DNA of 13,042 bases from an uncultured Clostridia bacterium (GTDB taxonomy: Bacteria; Bacillota; Clostridia; Oscillospirales; CAG-272), in NCBI GenBank assembly GCA_947627815.1, contig CANQXN010000036.1:1-13042 (forward strand). The letters are read 5' to 3'. Each line of letters starts with the position of its first letter. The stretch's first letter is position 1. Made by a program: the position numbers and the translations under genes. The notes under the pieces were generated by a model. That model did no database searches and had not been told where the DNA came from. It worked only from the letters and a program-made list of their open reading frames with translations. Of the stretch, positions 1 through 6,571 are shown piece after piece.

Positions 1-335
1 TGAAGGAGCGGGCCAAGCAGATCGCCGGGACGCTCTCGGGCGGCGAACAGCAGATGCTCGCGATGAGCCGGGCGCTGATGTCCCAGCCCCGCCTGCTTTT
101 GCTCGACGAACCGAGCATGGGGCTTTCCCCCCTCTATGTCAATACGATTTTCGATATGATACAGACGGTCAACCGCGAGGGGACGACGGTTCTTTTGGTG
201 GAACAAAACGCGAAAAAGGCGCTTGAAATTTCCAATCGCACTTATGTGCTGGAAACCGGCGTGATCACCAAGGAAGGCACCGGCGCCGCCTTGATGGCCG
301 ACGATGCCATCCGCCGCGCCTACCTCGGCGAATGA
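1..335 (+). CDS. livF: Branched-chain amino-acid ABC transporter ATPase LivF, C-terminal part
   Basis: The visible 110 residues (codons begin at base 3) are the C-terminal half of an ABC ATPase; Walker A and the N-terminus lie outside the window. The segment begins just before the signature LSGGEQQMLAMSRAL, then LLLLDEPSMGLSPL (Walker B, catalytic Glu and D-loop), then LLVEQNAKKAL. The VEQNA sequence replacing the usual H-loop His context, and the GLSPL D-loop, are typical of the LivF subfamily, which with LivG powers uptake of leucine, isoleucine and valine through LivH/LivM at the cytoplasmic membrane. The C-terminus (RRAYLGE) matches the normal family end, so this end is intact. It is probably the last gene of a liv operon, since a strong terminator follows about 85 bases later. 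LivF identity is fairly secure; substrate specificity within the family cannot be read from this part. Confidence 0.9.
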   Translation, partial: KERAKQIAGTLSGGEQQMLAMSRALMSQPRLLLLDEPSMGLSPLYVNTIFDMIQTVNREGTTVLLVEQNAKKALEISNRTYVLETGVITKEGTGAALMADDAIRRAYLGE

Positions 336-418
336 GATGAGATGAGGCTATTTTCAACGGCTCTCTTGTGGCTGTTTTTGAAAGGTTGTCTTAAAAAGCT
401 GCCTTAAAAAGTTCGCTT

Positions 419-462
419 GAACGGCTGTCTCAAAGGTTTTGCCTTTGAGACAGCCGTTTTTT
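419..462 (+). terminator. Intrinsic terminator of the liv operon
   Basis: A perfect 16-bp stem (421-436 with 442-457, extended by two A-T pairs) closes a 5-nt loop TTTTG and runs directly into six T residues. This is a textbook rho-independent terminator for the upstream livF transcript. Confidence 0.95.
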
Positions 463-536
463 GTCTTGCTTTGTCCGCCGTGCGGCAAGCAAGCCCGAGG
501 CAAGCGCATTTTTTACTCTTTTTCATCGAAAAGTGT

Positions 537-631
537 CAAAAAAGCGCGTGAAAAAACCGACTCTACAATTTGGAGAGTTTCCAAAAAAGCACTCTCGCGG
601 CGCGAGAGCGGGGTGTAGAGGCGCTTTTTTG
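537..631. repeat. Nested inverted-repeat element
   Basis: Three pairs of complementary arms are nested around one centre: CAAAAAAGCGC (537-547) with GCGCTTTTTTG (621-631), CTCTACA (561-567) with TGTAGAG (614-620), and CTCTCGCG (592-599) with CGCGAGAG (601-608). A competing pairing of CAAAAAAGC near 582-590 with 623-631 is also possible. The outer right arm ends in six T, so transcribed rightward it could act as a terminator or attenuator. It sits just upstream of a promoter. It could equally be a small palindromic repeat of the genome; which of these it is cannot be settled from one copy. Confidence 0.6.
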
Positions 632-640
632 CTTCTTTCC

Positions 641-669
641 TTGACCCGCCCGCCTTTCCGGGGTATAAT
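641..669 (+). promoter_or_regulatory. Sigma-A promoter of the GT8-acyltransferase unit
   Basis: TTGACC (641-646) and a perfect TATAAT (664-669) are separated by 17 bp, predicting a start of transcription near 676 and a leader of about 108 nt before the ATG at 784. The leader contains short complementary segments (708-712/743-747, 717-721/723-727, 729-732/737-740). Confidence 0.85.
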
Positions 670-783
670 GAGAGCGTGGTTTTCAAATGCAATTACGCGC
701 CCCTCACGGCGGTTTGGTTTGTCAAACAGTCTTATCAGACAGCCGCCGCCCGTCGGGAACCGAGAGAAAGGAAACGAGCCGAT

Positions 784-2604
784 ATGAACGAAAACAATCT
801 TACCGAAACCAAACAGCAAAGGCCGGTGGTGCCGATCTTTTTTGCCGTGGATGACTGTTACGCCCCCTATTTAGCGGTAGCCATCCGCTCTTTGATCGAT
901 AACGCCTCCCCGGATTTTGATTATCATATCCATATCCTCATCGACCAACTGAGCGAGCGCCACCGCGCGAACCTCACCGCCATGGCAAACGATCATGTAT
1001 CCGTCAATTTTGTCAATGTCAGGGAAAAACTCGACGCGTTGGGCAACATTCTTCATCTGCGCGACTACTATACCAAGGCGACCTATTACCGCTTTTTCAT
1101 TCCCGACCTGTTCCCGGAATACAGCCGCGGGATCTATCTTGACTGCGACATCGTGGTCAAGGGCGACATTTCCGAGCTTTACACCATGGACACCGGCAAC
1201 GCCCTTGTGGCAGCCGCGCTCGAAGAAGTGATGCTTCGCTATCCCTGCTTCGGCGAGTATGTGGAAGTGGTTCTGAATGTGCCGGTCAACGAGTATTTTT
1301 CCGCCGGCGTTCTCGTCCTGAACCTCGACGCTCTGCGCGAAATGCACATCGAGCAGGCCTTTGTCGAGCTTCTCTCCCGCCGCAAATTCCGCGTGACGCA
1401 GGATCAGGACTATCTGAATGTCCTCTGCCACGGCAAGGTGGCCTATCTTTCCTCCGCCTGGAACAAGACGGCCTTCCCCGACGCGGTCGACGATTCGCCT
1501 TCCATCATTCATTACAAGATCAACTGGAAGCCCTGGCATTACAAGAACACCGCTTTTGAAGAGTATTTTTGGAAATACGCGGCCATGACGCCCTATTACG
1601 ACGAAATGATGGCCATGCGGGACAATTACAGCGCCTCTGAAATCGAGCGCGACACCAAGCAGTATGAATCGCTGGTCGAGCTGGCGCTCCACGACACCCG
1701 CGAGTACAAATACGGCCCCACCTTTGAAAAAGACGGCGTCACGCTCGAGCAGGCGCAGGATCGGTTAGAGGTACTCGACCGCATCCGGGAGTATGAAAAA
1801 CAGGGCTATTTTGACCGAGATGTCGAAATCGACCCCCCCACGCGGCCGCTGGAGCCGGGGGAAGTCGATTATCTCGGCGAGAAGTGGACCTCCCGTCTTG
1901 CCACCAAAATCGCCAACCGCGCCGCCCGCAACTATTTTGAGGGCTGCATCAAGCGGGGCGAGCTTGTGATCAAGGAGATCAAGGGCATTGAAAATTATGT
2001 CGCGGTCAAGGATCAGGGCGCGCTGATCACCGCCAACCACTTCAACGCTTTTGACAACTACGCCGTTTACAAGGCCATTGAGCCTTATCTCGGCAAGGGC
2101 AAGTATCTCTACAAGATCATTCGCGAGGGCAACTATACCTCCTACAAGGGGCTGTACGGTTACTTCTTCCGGCACTGCAACACCCTGCCGCTTTCCTCGA
2201 AAATGTCCACCCTGCGCGAGCTGATCGACAGCGTTCAGATCCTTTTGGAGCGCGGGGAAAAGATTCTGATCTATCCCGAGCAGGGCATGTGGTGGAACTA
2301 CAGAAAGCCCCGCCCGCTGAAACTGGGCGCTTTCCGCTTTGCCGCCAAGGCCATGGTGCCGGTGGTGCCGATGTTCATTACCACCGAGGACACCGATACC
2401 GTCGGCGCGGACGGGTTTGCCATCAAGGCCTACACCGTTCATGTGCTGCCCGCGATTTTCCCCGACCCCAACAAGAATGTGAGAGAAAACACCAAGGCGA
2501 TGTGCCTGGAAAATTACCGCCTCTGGAAAGAGACCTATGAGGCGGTGTACGGCGAGCCTTTGTCGTACAGCACGCTTACCGAGGTGGAGCCTTGCTCTAT
2601 CTGA
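784..2604 (+). CDS. GT8 glycosyltransferase fused to a PlsC-like acyltransferase
   Basis: This 606-aa protein joins two enzymes. Residues about 14-260 are a family 8 glycosyltransferase: the opening FFAVDDCYAPYLAVAIRSL, the metal-binding DCD at 120-122 within YLDCDIVVKGD, the QDQD at 206-209 and the closing HYKINWKPWHY (His243) are all family hallmarks, predicting sugar transfer from a nucleotide sugar with retention. Residues about 385-600 resemble lysophospholipid acyltransferases: NHFNAFD carries the HX4D catalytic motif (His419, Asp424) and PEQG (498-501) takes the place of the FPEG substrate-binding block. A charged, proline-containing linker separates the domains. No signal peptide or clear membrane span is seen. 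The ATG at 784 is preferred because AAAGGA lies 11 bases upstream; a GTG at 676 in the same frame falls at the transcription start itself. The domains suggest building and acylating a glycolipid; sugar and acceptor are unknown. Confidence 0.85.
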   Translation: MNENNLTETKQQRPVVPIFFAVDDCYAPYLAVAIRSLIDNASPDFDYHIHILIDQLSERHRANLTAMANDHVSVNFVNVREKLDALGNILHLRDYYTKATYYRFFIPDLFPEYSRGIYLDCDIVVKGDISELYTMDTGNALVAAALEEVMLRYPCFGEYVEVVLNVPVNEYFSAGVLVLNLDALREMHIEQAFVELLSRRKFRVTQDQDYLNVLCHGKVAYLSSAWNKTAFPDAVDDSPSIIHYKINWKPWHYKNTAFEEYFWKYAAMTPYYDEMMAMRDNYSASEIERDTKQYESLVELALHDTREYKYGPTFEKDGVTLEQAQDRLEVLDRIREYEKQGYFDRDVEIDPPTRPLEPGEVDYLGEKWTSRLATKIANRAARNYFEGCIKRGELVIKEIKGIENYVAVKDQGALITANHFNAFDNYAVYKAIEPYLGKGKYLYKIIREGNYTSYKGLYGYFFRHCNTLPLSSKMSTLRELIDSVQILLERGEKILIYPEQGMWWNYRKPRPLKLGAFRFAAKAMVPVVPMFITTEDTDTVGADGFAIKAYTVHVLPAIFPDPNKNVRENTKAMCLENYRLWKETYEAVYGEPLSYSTLTEVEPCSI

Positions 2605-3179
2605 TCCTGATTCCGGCATCCGGCGCGCTTCTTTTGTTCGGCAATTTCTTCGCCGGAGGCGATTTGACTTGGGCGGCCTTCGGGTGGGAATTTGCCCGGG
2701 TGGGCGCCGCTATGGCCGGCGCGTTTGCCATTGACGGCCTTTTGGCGCTCCTCATTCGCCGCCTGCCGGCGCGCTGGTTTGCGCCCCTCGCCCCTCTTTT
2801 TAGCGTGGGCAAGCGGGAGCTGAAACTCTATCGCTTTCTGCGCCTGCCGGCTTGGAAAAACGGCGTGCCGGAATGGGGCGGCTTTACCTCCTTCCGCAAG
2901 AACCGCTTGGCTTCGCCTTCCGATCCCGTCTATCTCGCCCGCTTTCTTTTGGAGTCCAATTACGGCGTGGCCATTCATCTGGCCGGCGCGTTGGCGGGCT
3001 TTGCTTTGCTGGCGGTGCCGTTTGTGAACGCCCGCCTTTCGGTGGCGCTGCCGGTGGCGTGTCTCAACGCCCTGTTCAGCTTGATGCCGATGATGATTCT
3101 GCGCTTTCACACCCCGACCTTGCGCCGCCTCTACCGCCGCGCTGTGAGGAGGAGTACGGTCGTGGAGAAACTTTCTTGA
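2592..3179 (+). CDS. CrtO-like membrane acyltransferase (putative)
   Basis: A 195-aa hydrophobic protein with about four membrane segments (near 2-19, 34-55, 124-144 and 148-170). The middle and end resemble CrtO, the glycosyl-4,4'-diaponeurosporenoate acyltransferase of staphyloxanthin synthesis: a LYRFLRLPAWKNGVPEWGG block (Trp88, Lys89, Glu94), FRKNRL, an FLLESNYGVAIH block (Glu121, His129) and a basic C-terminus RFHTPTLRRLYRR parallel to the QRYNRPRL ending of CrtO. This comparison is from memory of the family. It overlaps the preceding gene by 13 bases and starts at TTG with GAGGTGGAG just upstream, so the two are translationally coupled. No carotenoid genes are visible, so the acceptor may be a different lipid glycoside. 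The last codons lie in a hairpin. The TTG start is the least certain point; a later start would remove the first membrane segment. Confidence 0.6.
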   Translation: MLYLILIPASGALLLFGNFFAGGDLTWAAFGWEFARVGAAMAGAFAIDGLLALLIRRLPARWFAPLAPLFSVGKRELKLYRFLRLPAWKNGVPEWGGFTSFRKNRLASPSDPVYLARFLLESNYGVAIHLAGALAGFALLAVPFVNARLSVALPVACLNALFSLMPMMILRFHTPTLRRLYRRAVRRSTVVEKLS

Positions 3180-3193
3180 AAGAAAGTTTCTCC
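3164..3193. repeat. Palindrome overlapping the CrtO-like gene stop
   Basis: GGAGAAACTTTCTT (3164-3177) and AAGAAAGTTTCTCC (3180-3193) form a perfect 14-bp inverted repeat centred on the stop codon at 3177-3179. No T-run follows directly, so it is more likely an RNA 3'-end stabiliser or a genomic repeat than a terminator on its own. Confidence 0.75.
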
Positions 3194-3251
3194 ATACCTC
3201 TTCAAAGAACTTTAAAAAGGAATAAAAAGGAATAAAAAAGAATAAAAAAAG

Positions 3252-3277
3252 ATCCGACCGAAAGGCCGGATTTTTTT
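3252..3277 (+). terminator. Intrinsic terminator after the CrtO-like gene
   Basis: ATCCGACC and GGCCGGAT pair (one mismatch) around a GAAA tetraloop and run into seven T residues. An A-run at 3244-3250 on the left side would give a T-run on the other strand, but no minus-strand transcript clearly needs it because the GH97 gene has its own hairpins. Confidence 0.88.
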
Positions 3278-3316
3278 GTAAAATATATTTTCCCCTTTTT
3301 TAAAGTTTCAGGGGGT

Positions 3317-3344
3317 CCGGGGGGACTTTTCAAAGTCCCCCCGG
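3317..3344. repeat. G/C-rich palindrome, copy 1
   Basis: CCGGGGGGACTTT (3317-3329) and AAAGTCCCCCCGG (3332-3344) are perfect 13-bp arms. Its core is shared with the palindrome at 3371-3400, in flipped centre orientation. Confidence 0.85.
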
Positions 3345-3370
3345 GGGAAAGTCCCTTTGTTTTTCGGGGG

Positions 3371-3400
3371 TTCGGGGGGACTTTGAAAAGTCCCCCCGAA
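3371..3400. repeat. G/C-rich palindrome, copy 2, at the 3' end of the GH97 gene
   Basis: TTCGGGGGGACTTT (3371-3384) and AAAGTCCCCCCGAA (3387-3400) are perfect 14-bp arms around GA. It lies 5 bases beyond the stop codon of the minus-strand GH97 gene, so it is the likely 3' end structure of that transcript. The run after it in the minus direction is weak in T, so termination efficiency is uncertain. A smaller GGGAAAGTCCC (about 3345-3354) lies between the two copies. Confidence 0.8.
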
Positions 3401-3405
3401 AAATA

Positions 3406-6342
3406 TTATCTCATAAATCCCGCGTTTACGAGGGCGGCGTTGTCGCAGGTGATGCCGTCGCCGGCGTCGCCGAAGACGATACGGATCTGCTTGGCTCCCT
3501 CGGGCAGGGCGATGTCGATCTGTTCAAACTCGCCGGGGGTCAGGCGGGCGGTCTGGGCGAGCAATTTGCCGTCCACATAGACCGAAACCACGATAGAAGC
3601 CTTGTGATTGTCGGCGGCGTTGTTGTAGACCGAGTCGTCGATGCCTGCCATGCCCACAAAGCGGGAAGCGCCCTGCGGAATGTTGTAGACAAAGGCAGCG
3701 TTCGCGTTGGCGCTGATCCCGTGGGAAAACTTGGTGCCATTGGAAGAAGTGGTGCCGCCCAAAGAAAGCGTGGTGTTGTTCATGCTCTTGTCCACATAAG
3801 GCGAACCCCAGTCGGTGGTGGCGCTGACATAGTCGCTGCCGAGGTAAATGTCAGGCACAAGCGCCGATACCGAAGTGCGAACCGCGACGGTGTAGCGGTA
3901 TACCGTCGAAACAGCGCCGTCAGGCGCGATGGCGACGACCGAAACGACCGTCTTTTTGGTAAAGGTAAGCGGCGCCGTGTAGAGCGTAGACGAGGCGGTC
4001 GGCTCGCTGCCGTCCAGCGTGTAATAGAGCTTCGCGTCGGCGCGGCCGGCGGTGAGCGTCAGGGTCGTGCTGCCGTTTTCGTAGGTGAGCTTGGAAGTCA
4101 CGCCGTTGTAGGAAAGGTCGCTGAAATGGCAGGACAGAGCCGTACCGGCGCCGTCCCCCGAAACGATGGCTACCCGCAGCGTGCAGGAAGCGCGCAGGGT
4201 GATCTTGCCGCCTTCTACAGAAAGCGCGGTGGAGCTTGTCATGGGATCGGAGCCGTCCAGCGTGTATTTCACGACCGAGGTGTCGGACGCGGTGGTGACG
4301 GTGATAGGATCGCCGATTTCGCCGCCGTATTGCGAGAGCGAAAGCTTGGTCAGCTGGAACACATAGCCGCAGGCGGCGGGCAGGGAATCGATCGTGATGG
4401 CGTCGGCGGAAGTGACAAGTTGCTCGATTTTGACCTTCTGGCTGGTGGACTTGTCAACAAAGCCAGTGAGGAGGTAGGAACCTTCGCCCAAAAAGGAGAG
4501 ATCGATGCTGATGTTCTTGCGAGAGGAGACGGTGACGCCGCCGATGTACCAGACGCCGGAAGCCTCCTTGGCCACCGAGAGATAGGAACCGATGGCGCCG
4601 TCTAAAAACACCGTGCGATCCCAGACGGTCGGAATCGCCTTGATCAGCTCGCGCGCCGGACTTTTCAGCATGTCCACGGGATCGGTGGCGATCACCATCA
4701 GGGGAGAATCGAGAAAGACGAGCGAGGCGATCTGCATGGCGGTGTTCACATCGGGGGTGAAATCGGCGTGGCCGGCGAGATAGCGGGTGTAATATTGGCT
4801 GGTGAAATAGCGCGCCTGCGCCTGCAGATTTTCCCGCGCCATGTTTTCCAGCCCGCGAATGCCCTCCCGCGAAAGCTCGTTGGGATAGACCGCCGAAAGG
4901 CCGGTCGGCTTGGCGGCGCCGTGGAAATTGACGACGAGTTTGTTCTGGATCGCCGCTTCCAACACGGCGCGCTGGAGGTTTAGCGTCGCCTGCCGTGTCT
5001 CGGGATTGAAGAAATCGAGCTTGACGCCCGCAAGGTGCAGGGAAGAGATCTTGGCTAAAATCGATTTGGCCTGGGCGGCGTTGCCGATCTGATAGCCGTT
5101 GTGGCCGCCGGTGGCATAGCACCAGAGGAGCTGTTTGACGCCGAGTTCCTCGCCCATGCGCCCCAATTGAAGCAGCGAAGCCTCGCTGTCGGTCCAGGAG
5201 GGATAGCCCTCGTCGATGATGTTGTAGAGAAAGCCTAACCGGGCGGCGTTCAGGGTGTATTCGATCTGCGGCTCAAAGGGAACGCCCCGGTCGTTGATCC
5301 AGGACCAGACGCTCTTGCCGGGGGTGACATAGGAGGTGTCGCCGTGTTCCGGCAGGACGCCGTCCATGCCGAGGGTCGTGTGATAGATGTTGACATTGGT
5401 GACAATGCCGGCAAGGTCGGGGGCGTAATTGACCATTCGCCAGCCGCTGCAAATTTCGCCGGCGGCGCTGAAGGCGTCAAAGGCCGTGCCGTTTGTCCAG
5501 GAGCCTGAAATGGCGAAGGTGTTGTTCGAGCCTGTCGAAACAAAGTTGGTGCCGATGTAGTTTTCGGCCACATAGCCCTCCAAAAGGACGAGATAGCCTT
5601 TGCCTTCCGAAAGCTCAAAGGTCATGGGGCCGTTGAGTTTTTCATTTGTGGAAAGCCGGTTGTAGGTGTAGCCTGCGATCTCCGACTCGTAGCAGTCGCT
5701 GCCCTTGCCGCAAAAGACTTTGTCAAAGGCGGGCAGAGCAAACTGCGCGACTTCGCTTTTCACGGTGCGGCGCGCGCCGGTGTCGGGCAGGCGGTAACGG
5801 AAGGCCACGCCGTTGTCATAGAGCTTGATCTCCATATAGAAGGTATACCCGTCTTTGTCAAGCGTCAATGTGGCTGCCACGCAGTCGTCGGTGAGGGTGG
5901 AGAAATTGCCCAAAAAGGGATAGGAAGCGTTGATGTGCTTGGCCGAGAGCGCCGAGAGGGAGGCGCCGGTCAGGGTGGTCGTGCCTACCTGAATGTTCAG
6001 GGCGGAGGGATTGACGAGGCTGTCCTCCCCGTGGGTCAGCGTGTAGGAATAGTTGCCGTCCGCATCGGCTGAGACGGTCATCACCATAGCGCCGTCAAGG
6101 GAAGTGATCACGGCCTTGGCGCCGTCTTCGCTTTTTTCAAGGCGCGCGTGTTCTTCTTCGTTAAAAGAAGGCGATGTCGGGGGATCCGGCTCTTCGGTTG
6201 ACGACGGGCTGTCGGAAACGGCTCCTTCTGTGGAGACGCTGTCGGAAGACGAAGTGTCAACTGTCGTGATTTCGCCGCCGCACGCGGCGAAAAGCGGCAG
6301 GGTCAGACAGAGAAGCAGGAGAAACGAGAGCAGTTTTTTCAT
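3406..6342 (-). CDS. GH97 glycosidase lipoprotein with CHB_HEX and NPCBM modules
   Basis: This 978-aa protein starts at ATG 6342 behind AAAGGA. Residues 1-20 are a lipoprotein signal peptide ending FAAC, with Cys21 as lipid anchor, then a Ser/Thr/Asp-rich tether. Residues about 60-640 are glycoside hydrolase family 97: an N-terminal beta-sandwich, then the barrel with GVKLDFF (Asp443), VNFHGAAKPTG (His474-Gly475), YPNELSREGIRGLE (Glu499) and RYLAGHADFTP. In the inverting SusB enzyme a base Glu occupies the place of Gly475; here Gly plus Asp443 matches the retaining, alpha-galactosidase-type branch, with Asp443 as nucleophile and Glu499 as acid/base (inference from remembered family structures). 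Two chitobiase-type C-terminal domains follow, each with YTLDGS(D/E)P (Tyr693 and Tyr774), then an NPCBM module from about 830 to the end. It acts outside the cell on alpha-linked oligosaccharides. A longer in-frame start at 6654 would cover both promoters and bury the signal peptide. Confidence 0.9.
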   Translation of the reverse strand: MKKLLSFLLLLCLTLPLFAACGGEITTVDTSSSDSVSTEGAVSDSPSSTEEPDPPTSPSFNEEEHARLEKSEDGAKAVITSLDGAMVMTVSADADGNYSYTLTHGEDSLVNPSALNIQVGTTTLTGASLSALSAKHINASYPFLGNFSTLTDDCVAATLTLDKDGYTFYMEIKLYDNGVAFRYRLPDTGARRTVKSEVAQFALPAFDKVFCGKGSDCYESEIAGYTYNRLSTNEKLNGPMTFELSEGKGYLVLLEGYVAENYIGTNFVSTGSNNTFAISGSWTNGTAFDAFSAAGEICSGWRMVNYAPDLAGIVTNVNIYHTTLGMDGVLPEHGDTSYVTPGKSVWSWINDRGVPFEPQIEYTLNAARLGFLYNIIDEGYPSWTDSEASLLQLGRMGEELGVKQLLWCYATGGHNGYQIGNAAQAKSILAKISSLHLAGVKLDFFNPETRQATLNLQRAVLEAAIQNKLVVNFHGAAKPTGLSAVYPNELSREGIRGLENMARENLQAQARYFTSQYYTRYLAGHADFTPDVNTAMQIASLVFLDSPLMVIATDPVDMLKSPARELIKAIPTVWDRTVFLDGAIGSYLSVAKEASGVWYIGGVTVSSRKNISIDLSFLGEGSYLLTGFVDKSTSQKVKIEQLVTSADAITIDSLPAACGYVFQLTKLSLSQYGGEIGDPITVTTASDTSVVKYTLDGSDPMTSSTALSVEGGKITLRASCTLRVAIVSGDGAGTALSCHFSDLSYNGVTSKLTYENGSTTLTLTAGRADAKLYYTLDGSEPTASSTLYTAPLTFTKKTVVSVVAIAPDGAVSTVYRYTVAVRTSVSALVPDIYLGSDYVSATTDWGSPYVDKSMNNTTLSLGGTTSSNGTKFSHGISANANAAFVYNIPQGASRFVGMAGIDDSVYNNAADNHKASIVVSVYVDGKLLAQTARLTPGEFEQIDIALPEGAKQIRIVFGDAGDGITCDNAALVNAGFMR

Positions 6343-6444
6343 ACAGGCATCCTTTCTGGCGCGCGGCTTTTTTGTGCCGCGCCGGTGTCCGATATAGGCC
6401 GGAATTATGTCAAAACGCGGGTGCTGTCCGCCGTCTTTGTTCTC

Positions 6445-6473
6445 ATTATACCATAAATCCGCAAGGCGGGCAA
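6445..6473 (-). promoter_or_regulatory. Sigma-A promoter of the GH97 gene
   Basis: On the minus strand TTGCCC (6468-6473) and a perfect TATAAT (6445-6450) are 17 bp apart. Transcription would start near 6438, giving a leader of about 95 nt before the ATG at 6342. Confidence 0.82.
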
Positions 6474-6506
6474 CAGGTTTTGCAAAAAAAGGCCGGCGGG
6501 CGGCGC

Positions 6507-6535
6507 TTGACAAGTAGACGGGGGAATGGTATAAT
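6507..6535 (+). promoter_or_regulatory. Full-consensus sigma-A promoter of the YjdF-like gene
   Basis: TTGACA (6507-6512) and TATAAT (6530-6535) with a 17-bp spacer match the consensus at every position. Transcription would start near 6542, about 30 nt before the ATG at 6572. It is back to back with the GH97 promoter, with about 33 bp between the two -35 elements. Confidence 0.9.
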
Positions 6536-6571
6536 GAACGGGAAAAAGCGCAACCGAGAGGGAGAGACACT

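Larger units (their letters stand above)
336..783. other. Gene-free intergenic region
   Basis: No convincing gene lies here; short open frames on either strand have no ribosome binding site and no recognisable product. It holds, in order: a possible decayed copy of the terminator arm (AACGGCTCTCT at 356-366 beside AACGGCTGTCT at 420-430), two CTTAAAAAG repeats (390-398 and 403-411), the liv terminator, a nested inverted-repeat element, the promoter of the glycosyltransferase gene and its leader of roughly 108 nt. Confidence 0.7.

Noticed and set aside
676..783. GTG at 676 as an earlier in-frame start for the GT8-acyltransferase
   Set aside because: It falls at the predicted transcription start, lacks a ribosome binding site, and the added 36 residues are not GT8-like; the ATG at 784 has AAAGGA upstream.
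461..819. Short overlapping frames on both strands in the livF-GT8 gap
   Set aside because: They run through the terminator, inverted repeats and promoter, have no ribosome binding sites and encode basic low-complexity peptides.
871..2619. Two minus-strand frames of 273 and 284 codons opposite the GT8-acyltransferase gene
   Set aside because: They are antisense shadows of a gene with clear motifs across both domains; no ribosome binding sites or families.
3219..3250. Repeated GGAATAAAAA units as a possible functional repeat
   Set aside because: Only a few imperfect A-rich units next to a terminator; best explained as low-complexity sequence feeding the terminator's A-run.
3164..3400. CRISPR-like array of palindromes
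   Set aside because: Too few copies, no regular spacing or unique spacers, and no cas genes.
3604..4605. 333-codon plus-strand frame opposite the GH97 C-terminal modules
   Set aside because: Arg/Gly/Val-rich antisense translation without a domain; the minus strand encodes CHB_HEX and NPCBM motifs.
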